Under the pieces are notes generated by a model. That model had not been told where the DNA came from. It searched no databases and saw only the letters and a list, made by a program, of their open reading frames with translations. This document shows positions 53,074 to 61,911 of a stretch of DNA of 64,000 nucleotides, one piece after another (the stretch's first letter is position 1; each line of letters begins with the position of its first letter). The stretch is from Novosphingobium sp. PhB57 (lineage in GTDB: Bacteria; Pseudomonadota; Alphaproteobacteria; Sphingomonadales; Sphingomonadaceae): assembly GCF_004342985.1 (NCBI RefSeq), contig NZ_SMBO01000001.1, positions 682,001 to 746,000 of the forward strand, read 5' to 3'. The position numbers were made by a program, and so were the translations under genes.

Positions 53074-55425
53074 ATGCCTTGGCTAATCGATCAAAAGCCG
53101 GCTTGTTCCCTTTCGCTGCGCGACGGTGCGGGACTTGCCACGATTTCCGTTCTTCTGGCGCTGTCGGTCGCTCCGGCACGCGCGCAGGACGAGGGGGGGC
53201 GCCCATCCGTCCAGACCACGTCGCGTACGGAGGCCCAGTCCTCTGCCGAGAAAGGGGCCTCTGCTGAGACGGCCTCGGTGCCGGACGACGATCAGGTGCA
53301 GGCCGGCAAGCTCGTCATCCCGCCTCCGCCGGCCAATGTCGCCTTGCCCGAGGTGAAGCCGGTCATCCCCGACGACGAATTCAACCAGGCGATCCCGAAG
53401 CTCGATTCGCAGGACGATCCCGAACTCGACAAGCCGCTTGAATCGATCGAAGCCTTCGAGCGTCGCATGGCCTCCGACCAGACCGATGCCAAGCCGCAGG
53501 AAGGCCAGGCCGCGCCTTTGGGTGACCCCGCGCTTTCGGATGGCGATGCCAACGAGGAAATCGGCGATGCTCCGGTCCGCGATGCGGAACTGAACGCACC
53601 GCTGCCGCCGATCGACCAGTTCGAAGTGACGCCGGTCCAGTTCGCCGAGAAGAAGGACGACAACAAGGAAGTCGAGGTTGCCTACCAGACCCGGATCGAC
53701 GGTCTGGACGATGCGGACGGCGATACCGAGACCGACATGCGCAGCGAATTCCGCTCGCATTCGGCGCTCAAGAAGGGCGATGGCAAGGCTGCGAACCTGG
53801 CCATGGTCAATGCGCGCCTGACCGAAGACGCCACGCTGATGCAGACGGTGCTCTCCTCCGAGGGCTGGTACTCCCCGATCGTCACCACCCGTGTCGAACG
53901 GACGCCGGACGGCACCGACGGTCCGCCGCTGGTCGCCGTGCTCAAAGTGGTGCCCGGCAAGCGCTATTCCTTCTCGGACATCGTCGTGAAGGCTGATCCC
54001 ACCGTGCCCAGCGACCTCATCGCCAAGAACTTGTCGCTCAAGGTGGGCGAACCGATCGTCGCCGAGCGGGTGCAGGGCGCCGAGGCGCAAGTCGCACTGG
54101 CCTTGCCTGAGAACGGCTATGCCTTCGCCAAAGTGGGCGACCGGGACATCCTGCTCGACCAGGATACCGCCGAGGGCGTCTATACCCTGCCGGTGGATGT
54201 CGGGCCGCGGGGCCGCTTCGGCGGCTTCACGACGGCCGGAAAGCAGGCTTTCGATGCCGAGCACATTGGCGTGCTCGCCCGCTTCAAGCGCGGCGAACTT
54301 TACGACAGCCGCAAGGTGGACGACTTGCGCAAGGCCCTGGTGGCGACGAGCCTGTTCTCGACCGTCTCGGTGGAGCCGCGCAAGACCGGCGACGCCGCGC
54401 CTGACGATACCGAATATGTCACGCTCCACGTCCAGCAGACGGCCGGGCCGCCGCGCACGATTGCAGGCTCGGTAGGCTATGCCACGGGCGAGGGCGTCAC
54501 TGCCCAGGCGACCTGGACTCACCGCAACATGTTCCCCCCGGAAGGCGCGCTGATCGGCAAGGTCATCGCCGGTACGCGGCAGCAGGGCGCCGGCGTCACC
54601 TTCCGTCGCTCCAACGCGGGCAAGCGCGACCGGACGTTCGAACTCGTGGCTGAGGCGTTTCATAACGATTACGACGCCTACAGCGCCTACACCGGCCGCA
54701 TTGCCGCCCGTGTCGCGCGGGATTCGACGCCGATCTGGCAAAAGAAGTATACTTATGCCTTCGGTGTCGAGTTCCTGGCCACGGCGGAAACCGACTACAA
54801 CCCCGCCACGGGCGACCGCGACCGCAAGCTGTATTATGTGGCGGGCGTCAATGGCCAGATCGGCCTCGATCAGACCGACAGCCTGCTCGATCCGACCAAG
54901 GGCTATCGCCTGACCACGCTGATCCAGCCCGAAGCCACCGTTCGCAACGGCTTCGATCCTTACGTTCGCGCGCGTGTCGATGCTTCGGCCTATTATCCGG
55001 TGATGGACAGCCTCGTGCTGGCCGGGCGCGTACGCTTCGGCACCATCCAAGGGGCCGGCCTGTTCGACATCGCGCCGTCCCGCCGTCTTTATGCGGGCGG
55101 CGGTGGTTCGGTGCGCGGCTATGCCTATCAGGCGCTGGGCGAACAGGCGCCGGACGGCACGGCCGTGGGCGGCCGCAGCCTTAACGAAGGCTCGGTCGAG
55201 GCGCGCTATCGCTTCGGCAATTACGGCGTCGTCGCATTCGTGGACGCCGGTCAGGCCTATCGCGAGACGATGCCGCAATTCAACAACTTGCGCTACGGCG
55301 TGGGCATCGGCGGCCGCTTCTACACCAATTTCGGTCCGGTGCGTCTCGACGTCGCCACGCCGATCAACCGCCAGCCCGGTGAGTCTCGCTTCAATCTCTA
55401 TGTTTCGATCGGACAGGCATTCTGA
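53074..55425 (+). CDS. tamA: Outer-membrane translocation/assembly protein TamA
   Basis: Omp85-family barrel, partner of TamB in outer-membrane protein insertion. Signal peptide ends near VAPARA, followed by a 200-residue acidic, Pro-rich stretch, POTRA domains and a C-terminal 16-strand barrel whose lid-lock motif GGGSVRGY is about residue 675; the last residue is Phe (IGQAF). 783 aa from ATG 53074. A TTG at 53035 with GAGGGG five bases before is possible and would add 13 residues. Overlaps tamB. Confidence 0.92.
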   Translation: MPWLIDQKPACSLSLRDGAGLATISVLLALSVAPARAQDEGGRPSVQTTSRTEAQSSAEKGASAETASVPDDDQVQAGKLVIPPPPANVALPEVKPVIPDDEFNQAIPKLDSQDDPELDKPLESIEAFERRMASDQTDAKPQEGQAAPLGDPALSDGDANEEIGDAPVRDAELNAPLPPIDQFEVTPVQFAEKKDDNKEVEVAYQTRIDGLDDADGDTETDMRSEFRSHSALKKGDGKAANLAMVNARLTEDATLMQTVLSSEGWYSPIVTTRVERTPDGTDGPPLVAVLKVVPGKRYSFSDIVVKADPTVPSDLIAKNLSLKVGEPIVAERVQGAEAQVALALPENGYAFAKVGDRDILLDQDTAEGVYTLPVDVGPRGRFGGFTTAGKQAFDAEHIGVLARFKRGELYDSRKVDDLRKALVATSLFSTVSVEPRKTGDAAPDDTEYVTLHVQQTAGPPRTIAGSVGYATGEGVTAQATWTHRNMFPPEGALIGKVIAGTRQQGAGVTFRRSNAGKRDRTFELVAEAFHNDYDAYSAYTGRIAARVARDSTPIWQKKYTYAFGVEFLATAETDYNPATGDRDRKLYYVAGVNGQIGLDQTDSLLDPTKGYRLTTLIQPEATVRNGFDPYVRARVDASAYYPVMDSLVLAGRVRFGTIQGAGLFDIAPSRRLYAGGGGSVRGYAYQALGEQAPDGTAVGGRSLNEGSVEARYRFGNYGVVAFVDAGQAYRETMPQFNNLRYGVGIGGRFYTNFGPVRLDVATPINRQPGESRFNLYVSIGQAF

Positions 55426-58400
55426 TGTCGGACAATGACACCATGATCCCGGCCGACGAACCGGAAAACACGGCAGAGACCGGCACGGCAGAGGCTTCTC
55501 CCAGGCCTTCGCTATGGCGGCGGGTGCGAATTCGCGCCCTGAAGACGGTCGTCGGCCTCGTCCTCGGCACGGTCGTGCTGGTCGCGGCCGTCATCTTCGG
55601 TATCGACACCGGCCCGGGCCACCGCTTCGTGGCCGAGCAGATCGCCGGACTGCAGTTCGAGAACGGCATGCGGATCAAGGTCGGCCGCATCGAGGGTTCG
55701 CTATACCGGCGAATGACTTTGCACGACCTTTCGGTGAGCGACCCGCAAGGCGAGTTCCTGTTCTCGCCGGAAATCGACGTCGATTGGCGGCCCTTCGCCT
55801 ATCTCAGCAATCACGTCGACGTGCGCAGCGCCACCGCGCAGCGCATGGTTCTGCGCCGGGCGCCGAAATTCAAACCCACCCCGCCAAGCAACGCGCCGCT
55901 CTTGCCTGATATCGACATCGACATCGGGCAGCTGCGCATCGACCGGTTCATTGCCGAACCGCCCGTTTCCGGCAATCGCCGCATCGTCACCATCGACGGC
56001 AAGGCCCACATTTCCGACGGCCGCGCGCAAGTCACGGCGAAGGGCGGCACGATCGCCATCGAGGGCAAGCAGGGCGGAGACCGCTTCAACCTGATTCTCG
56101 ACGCGGTACCGGCGAAAAACCGGTTGGCCATCGATGTCGATCTGGATGCGCCGACCGGCGGTGTCATCGCCGCGCTGGGCGGCCTCAAGCAGCCGCTTCG
56201 CCTGAAGCTGGGCGGCAAGGGCGACTGGAAAGCCTGGAACGGCAAGCTGGACGCCGATCTCGGCGGCGGCGACTTGGCCAATCTCGACCTCACCGCGCGC
56301 GACGGCACCTTCACGATCAAGGGCCCGACCCGCGTGGCCCGGCTCGTAACCGGACCGACCGCCAGCCTGCTGGGACCGATCACCAATCTCGACATAACCG
56401 CCGCGCTCGACCAGCGGCGGGCGAAAGTGACGGGGCGCGTCTGGAGCGATGCGTTCACGCTGGCGCCGAACGGCATCGTCGATCTGTCGTCCAACAGTTT
56501 CGAAGACCTCAAGCTCGATTTCGCCCTGTTGAAGCCGGCGGCCATCGCGCCCAACCTCAGCGGTGCGGGCCTGACCGCTTCGCTGGCACTGGACGGTGCC
56601 TTCACGACGCCCAAGGTCGCCTATCGCATCAATGCCGCGCGCGTGGTGATGAACGACATGGGCCTCGAACGCCTTACCGCCAGCGGTGCGGCACGGGTCG
56701 ATTCGGACAAGATCCTCATTCCCGTCTCCGCGCGCGTGCAGCGGATCACCGGCCTCGACACCGTGGCGGGCGGGCAGCTTGCCAATGTCAGGCTGGACGG
56801 AGACCTCGCCATCGACGGCGCCCGTGTCCTTTCCGACAATATGCGGCTGCGCTCGGATCGCATCGATGCGGGGCTGATCCTCGTCGCGGATGTCAGCAAG
56901 GGCTTCTATACCGGCGCGATCGACGGAAAGATCGACAATTACCGGCTCGATAGCGTCGGCATTTTCAACATTCGCACCAATATGGACCTCAAGAGCGAGG
57001 GCAGCGGCTTTGCGCTCGATGGCACCGTGCGTGCCCGGTCCACCAAATTGCTGAACGACAGTCTGCAGACGTATCTGGGCGGCAATTTCGCGGCCTCGTC
57101 GCGGGTCCACTATGGACCGGACGGCGTCGTGCGCTTCTCCTCGCTGCAGTTGAATGCCCCTGAGTTGAAGGTCAGCGGCGGGCAGGGGAGCTGGTCGCCC
57201 AATGGCCGTATTTCCCTCGCAGCGCGCGGCAGTTCCAGTCGCTACGGCGCCATCGGCGTGCGCGTGACCGGCACCATCGCCAACCCCGACGCTCATGTCA
57301 CGGCCGAGCGGCCGGGCCTCGGCATCGGTCTGGCGAACCTCGATGCCCGCATCACCGGCATTCGCGGCGGCTACCGCTTCGACATGACCGGCGATACTGA
57401 CTACGGCCCGCTCAAGGCGGACGTATCGCTCGGCATGGGCTCGCAGCTGTCAGTCGACATCAACAGCGCAGATCTTTCAGGTGTCGCCTTCGCCGGCCGG
57501 ATGGTCCAGACCAAGGCCGGGCCTTTCGCAGGCCAGTTGACCGCGACCGGCAACGGCATCGGCGGCGCCTTGCAGCTCGATGCCGAGGGCAAGTACCAGG
57601 CCGTCGATTTCAACTTGCGCGCCAAGGACGCGGTCTTCCCCGGACCGGCAAACCTCACGATCGGTTCGGCCATCGTCGACGGCCGCGCGGTGCTCTACGA
57701 CAAGCCCAGCGTCGTCGCGGACGCACAATTGGCAGGTACTTCGTTCGGTGCCGTGGACATCGCCGCCGCGCGCGTCCTGGTCGATTACCGCGATGGACGC
57801 GGCAAGGCCAAGGGCTTGGTCGAAGGCGTGAGCGGCGTGCCGTTCCGTGTCGCCCTCAATGCCGATCTCACGCCGGAACTCTGGCGTGTGGCCTTGCAGG
57901 GGCGTGTGCGCGGGCTCCAGCTCAACACGCAGTCCCCGGCGCGGATCGTTCCCAAGGACGGCGGCTACGAGCTTCTGCCCACCACCATTGCCTTCGGATC
58001 GGGTACGGCCAAGATCGCCGGCACTTACGGCGCCGGCATGAAGATCCAGAGCCGGCTCGAAAATGTCGACGTCGCACTCGTGAACGCTTTCGTTCCCGGC
58101 TACGGCTTGGGCGGCAAGGCCAGCGGCAGCTTCGATTTCGAGCAGGCCAGTTCCACGGCCTTCCCGCGCGCCGATGCCCGCATGAGCCTGGTGAACTTCA
58201 CCCGCACCAGTTCCAGCACGGTGAGCCAGCCGGTCGACATCAATTTCGTCGGCAAGCTGCTGCCCGATGGCGGCGAGGCCCGCGCGGTGTTCCGGAAGCA
58301 GGGCAGCGTGATCGGCCGCCTGGTCGCCAGCTTGCGCCCGCTGCCTCCGGGCGAGGGCGCCTGGACCACGCGTCTGCTGCAGGCGCCACTGGGCGGCGGC

Positions 58401-59693
58401 ATCCGCTACAACGGACCGGCCGACACGCTGTTTTCCTTCGCGGGGCAGCCGGGGCAGACCCTCACCGGATCGGTCGGGCTGGCGGCGGACTTCTCGTGCC
58501 GCGTCTCGGACCCGTGCATCACCGGTCTCGTCAAGGGCAAGGACCTGACCTATGAATATCAGGCCTTCGGCACCCGCCTCACCAACATGACGCTGGACGG
58601 TAAATTCAGCGGCAACTCGTTCGAACTGACCTCGCTGAACGCCAATGCCGGCAGCGGCACGGTGAGCGCCAACGGACGCCTCAGCCTCGCTTCGGACGCG
58701 GGCTATCCGATGGATCTCAACGTGAAGCTGAACGGCGCGCGGCTAGCCCGCAGCGATTCGCTTTCGGCCAGCGCCACCGGCACTCTCAACCTGACCAAGC
58801 GCGCAGGCGAAACGGCACTGCTGACAGGCGACTTGCGCCTGCCGGAAACGCGCTACGAGATCGTCCGCCAGGGCGCGGTCGACGTGCCGCATCTCACCGG
58901 CGTGCGCTTCAAGCCTCGCTCCGGACCGACCCGCGTCTCGGGCGACGAGCAGGCGGCGCAGATCAGCAGCGCCTTCTCCTCCGTCAGGCTGGACTTGCGT
59001 CTGCGGGCTCCGGAAAAGCTCTATGTCTCGGGAATGGGCCTGGAATCCGAATGGAGCGCCGATTTCCGCCTGAGTGGCACGAGTTCCGCGCCCAGCATGG
59101 CCGGTGAGGTCAAACTGGTGCGAGGTACCCTGGGCTTTGCCGGCAAGTCCTTCGAACTGTCCGACGGCCTGATCTCGTTCAACGGCGGCCAGACGATCGA
59201 TCCCACCGTGGCCATCACGGCCACTGAATCGATCGAGGATGTCGAAGTTACGGTCACCGTCAGCGGCCGGGCCTACAATCCGCAGATCGAGTTCAGCTCG
59301 GTTCCGGCGCTGCCGCAGGACGAAGTGCTCTCGCGCATCCTCTTCGGCAGTTCCATCGAGAACCTGTCGGCGATCCAGGCGGTGCAACTGGCATCGTCGC
59401 TCAACTCGCTGCGGGCCACCGGCGGCGGCATCAACCCGCTCGGCAAGCTGCGTTCGGCCGCAGGCATCGACCGCCTGCGCATCCTGAGCCCCGATGAGGC
59501 CAGTGGGCGCGGTACTGCGCTTGCGGCAGGCCAGTATCTGACGGACGATATCTACGTCGAGCTGATTACCGACGCGCGCGGCTTCACCGCCACCCAGCTC
59601 GAGGTCAGCGTGACGAAGTGGCTGTCGGTACTGAGCCAGGCCGGCGGTTCGGGCGTGAACAGCCTCAACATCCGCATCAAGAAGGATTACTGA
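55425..59693 (+). CDS. tamB: Translocation/assembly module protein TamB
   Basis: 1422 aa, inner-membrane anchored (helix at about residues 33-53) with a very long beta-taco periplasmic region, and the C-terminal DUF490/TamB domain (about residues 1090-1420: GLESEWSADFRLSGT, EVKLVRGTLGFAGKSFEL, SVPALPQDEVLSRILFG). Works with TamA in transport of outer-membrane proteins or phospholipids between membranes. ATG overlaps the tamA stop, and its own stop overlaps the lipoprotein gene. Confidence 0.95.
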   Translation: MSDNDTMIPADEPENTAETGTAEASPRPSLWRRVRIRALKTVVGLVLGTVVLVAAVIFGIDTGPGHRFVAEQIAGLQFENGMRIKVGRIEGSLYRRMTLHDLSVSDPQGEFLFSPEIDVDWRPFAYLSNHVDVRSATAQRMVLRRAPKFKPTPPSNAPLLPDIDIDIGQLRIDRFIAEPPVSGNRRIVTIDGKAHISDGRAQVTAKGGTIAIEGKQGGDRFNLILDAVPAKNRLAIDVDLDAPTGGVIAALGGLKQPLRLKLGGKGDWKAWNGKLDADLGGGDLANLDLTARDGTFTIKGPTRVARLVTGPTASLLGPITNLDITAALDQRRAKVTGRVWSDAFTLAPNGIVDLSSNSFEDLKLDFALLKPAAIAPNLSGAGLTASLALDGAFTTPKVAYRINAARVVMNDMGLERLTASGAARVDSDKILIPVSARVQRITGLDTVAGGQLANVRLDGDLAIDGARVLSDNMRLRSDRIDAGLILVADVSKGFYTGAIDGKIDNYRLDSVGIFNIRTNMDLKSEGSGFALDGTVRARSTKLLNDSLQTYLGGNFAASSRVHYGPDGVVRFSSLQLNAPELKVSGGQGSWSPNGRISLAARGSSSRYGAIGVRVTGTIANPDAHVTAERPGLGIGLANLDARITGIRGGYRFDMTGDTDYGPLKADVSLGMGSQLSVDINSADLSGVAFAGRMVQTKAGPFAGQLTATGNGIGGALQLDAEGKYQAVDFNLRAKDAVFPGPANLTIGSAIVDGRAVLYDKPSVVADAQLAGTSFGAVDIAAARVLVDYRDGRGKAKGLVEGVSGVPFRVALNADLTPELWRVALQGRVRGLQLNTQSPARIVPKDGGYELLPTTIAFGSGTAKIAGTYGAGMKIQSRLENVDVALVNAFVPGYGLGGKASGSFDFEQASSTAFPRADARMSLVNFTRTSSSTVSQPVDINFVGKLLPDGGEARAVFRKQGSVIGRLVASLRPLPPGEGAWTTRLLQAPLGGGIRYNGPADTLFSFAGQPGQTLTGSVGLAADFSCRVSDPCITGLVKGKDLTYEYQAFGTRLTNMTLDGKFSGNSFELTSLNANAGSGTVSANGRLSLASDAGYPMDLNVKLNGARLARSDSLSASATGTLNLTKRAGETALLTGDLRLPETRYEIVRQGAVDVPHLTGVRFKPRSGPTRVSGDEQAAQISSAFSSVRLDLRLRAPEKLYVSGMGLESEWSADFRLSGTSSAPSMAGEVKLVRGTLGFAGKSFELSDGLISFNGGQTIDPTVAITATESIEDVEVTVTVSGRAYNPQIEFSSVPALPQDEVLSRILFGSSIENLSAIQAVQLASSLNSLRATGGGINPLGKLRSAAGIDRLRILSPDEASGRGTALAAGQYLTDDIYVELITDARGFTATQLEVSVTKWLSVLSQAGGSGVNSLNIRIKKDY

Positions 59694-59902
59694 TGCGGCG
59701 AGGTGTGATGGCGTTGGCAGGTCTGGCGATGCTCGCCGCCTGCCACAAGGAACCGAGCTTCGAGGAACGCTACGACGCTGCCAGCGAGAAAGTCAGCCAG
59801 CGTGCCAAGGAGATCGATGCCCAGATCTCCGCCTCGGCAACGTCGCAGGCCGGCGGTCTTCAGGCAGGCACGCAAGCGTCAGGCAATCCAGAAGCCCGCT
59901 AG
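59693..59902 (+). CDS. Tiny lipoprotein coupled to tamB
   Basis: 69 aa. ATG in a TGATG overlap with the tamB stop. Signal and lipobox: MRRGVMALAGLAMLAAC, giving a mature protein of about 53 residues that is helical (EERYDAASEKVSQRAKEIDAQI) and ends in a Ser/Gly/Gln-rich tail. Unknown function; its translation is tied to TamB, so it may act with TAM. It could also be a neutral small lipoprotein. Confidence 0.72.
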   Translation: MRRGVMALAGLAMLAACHKEPSFEERYDAASEKVSQRAKEIDAQISASATSQAGGLQAGTQASGNPEAR

Positions 59903-59977
59903 AAACCACTCGGGAGGCAACCTGCGGTTTACCTGTGGCTGCTAGGGGTCCTCCCTTGGCTGCCAACAGGAGTGACA

Positions 59978-60319
59978 ATGCAGGTAAGGGACGATTGCGG
60001 AAGGCTCAATCCGCGCCATCACGTCCTGCTTGAGGCACGTTGCCGCAAGTCCAGCTGGCACGTCTTCGGCGTGGAGTTGGCCGACATCTCAGAAGGCGGC
60101 TGCTGCATCGTGGGGAATGACGGCGATTTCGTCGTCACCCAGCGCGTCGCACTGCGCATGGCCAATCTCAAGGCGATCGAGGCGGAAGTGCGCTGGGTGC
60201 GCGATGGCCGGGTGGGCCTGGAGTTCCTGGCACCGGTTCGCCGGCAATCCATCGAGGATCTCGCGCGGCTTTACGGCATCCCGGTAACGCGCCGGGCGGC
60301 ATCGACAACCCAGGCGTGA
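59978..60319 (+). CDS. PilZ domain protein
   Basis: 113 aa single PilZ domain, the c-di-GMP receptor fold. The RxxxR motif is present as R-LNP-R near residues 9-13 and the D-x-S-x-x-G motif as DISEGG near 37. I chose ATG 59978 since AGGAG is five bases upstream; GTG at 59972 overlaps that site. Likely senses c-di-GMP; the output is not known. Confidence 0.85.
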   Translation: MQVRDDCGRLNPRHHVLLEARCRKSSWHVFGVELADISEGGCCIVGNDGDFVVTQRVALRMANLKAIEAEVRWVRDGRVGLEFLAPVRRQSIEDLARLYGIPVTRRAASTTQA

Positions 60320-60401
60320 CGACAACACGCCGGTGTGTGACGCTGCTGTAGGGAATATCCGCTACAACCGGGCTATCGCTTTGAAAGGTGGGAGAAGGCG
60401 G

Positions 60402-60477
<76 letters not shown>

Positions 60478-60505
60478 ACACGCGTTGCCGCGTAAGGTAC
60501 GGAAA

Positions 60506-60581
<76 letters not shown>

Positions 60582-60606
60582 ACGCGTTTCCGCGTAAGGA
60601 CAGGAA

Positions 60607-60682
<76 letters not shown>

Positions 60683-60795
60683 ACACTGCCCTGACCTGGG
60701 CTGCCTTTGCGGGAAGTCTTGGTGGACCTCCCCGGCGGCGGAGAGGCTCCTATAGCGTCTGTTTTGAGGATGGGAAGCGGAAAATTCGACTTATT

Positions 60796-61911
60796 TTACG
60801 AGATTGATCCGGGACGCCGATTCCACCGGTTCACAGCCATCAGCGTGCCGAGGCAGATCATGTTGGTGAGCATCGAGGTGCCGCCATGGCTCATGAAGGG
60901 CAGGGGAATCCCCACCACCGGGGCCAGGCCCATGACCATCATCAGGTTGATGGCGACGTAGAAGAAGATCGTCGCCGCCATGCCGGCCGCTAGCAGGCTG
61001 GAGAACCGATCGGGCGCGCGCCTGGCGACGCGCAGACCCCACGACAGCACGACTGCAAAGACGAAGAGCACGAAGAGACCGCCGAGCATGCCCCATTCCT
61101 CGGCCATCGTCGCGAAGACGAAGTCGGTATGCGATTCGGGCAGGTATTGCAGGTGGCTTTGCGATCCGTTGCCGAATCCCTTGCCGAAGAACCCGCCGGA
61201 TCCGATCGCGATCTTGGACTGAGTGATGTGATAGCCCGTTCCTAGCGGATCGCTTTCGGGGTCGAGGAACACCAGTACGCGGTTTCGCTGATAGTCGTGC
61301 AGCAGGGTGAAGAAGGCGATCGGCGCGGCGATGGCGCCGGTCATGCCCGCGCCGATGAACCAGGACAGTGGCAGGCCGGCCAGGAACATCGTCACCGCGC
61401 CGCCGAAGCAGATCGCCAGGGCCGTGCCGAGATCGGGTTGGATCATCACGAAGAGCGCGGGAATGCCGATCAGGACGCCTGCCGGTACGAGACCGCGCCA
61501 ACTGGCGGTCATGGCATGGGGCAAGGTCTCGTAGAAACGCGCCAGGACGAGGACGATGGCCGGTTTCATCAGTTCGGACGGCTGAAGCGTCATGAACCCC
61601 AGGTTGAGCCAGCGCTGGCTACCGCCACCAACGGCGCCGATGGCCTCGACAAGCACGAGCAGCACGACGATTGCGCCGTAGACCGGATAGGCCGCCATGC
61701 GGAAGAAATCGCGGCTGAACCGGGAGATGACGATCGCCATGCCCAGGAAGATCACGAATCGCATGACATGGCTGAGCGCGTAAGGTTGCAGGCTGCCGCC
61801 CGCCGCCGAATAGAGAACTGCCGCCCCCAGCGACACCAGCCCGGCCAGGGGGATCAGCATGTGCCACGGTTGCCGGGCGATGGCGTCGGGAACGATCGAT
61901 CGCGTGATCAT
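60796..61911 (-). CDS. rodA: Rod shape-determining protein RodA
   Basis: SEDS-family peptidoglycan glycosyltransferase of the elongasome, ten transmembrane helices. Family segments GGSQRWLNLGFMTLQPSELMKPA near residue 95, IQPDLGTALA near 158, and GIPLPFMSHGGTSMLTNM near 335. 371 aa. The ATG overlaps the PBP2 stop, showing that this pair is translated together. Confidence 0.95.
   Translation of the reverse strand: MITRSIVPDAIARQPWHMLIPLAGLVSLGAAVLYSAAGGSLQPYALSHVMRFVIFLGMAIVISRFSRDFFRMAAYPVYGAIVVLLVLVEAIGAVGGGSQRWLNLGFMTLQPSELMKPAIVLVLARFYETLPHAMTASWRGLVPAGVLIGIPALFVMIQPDLGTALAICFGGAVTMFLAGLPLSWFIGAGMTGAIAAPIAFFTLLHDYQRNRVLVFLDPESDPLGTGYHITQSKIAIGSGGFFGKGFGNGSQSHLQYLPESHTDFVFATMAEEWGMLGGLFVLFVFAVVLSWGLRVARRAPDRFSSLLAAGMAATIFFYVAINLMMVMGLAPVVGIPLPFMSHGGTSMLTNMICLGTLMAVNRWNRRPGSIS

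Noticed and set aside
53083..55278. 731-codon minus-strand frame opposite tamA
   Set aside because: Antisense shadow; tamA has signal peptide, POTRA region and barrel motifs.
59978..60060. PilZ protein without RxxxR motif
   Set aside because: A closer look shows R-LNP-R in the right place, so the c-di-GMP motif is intact.
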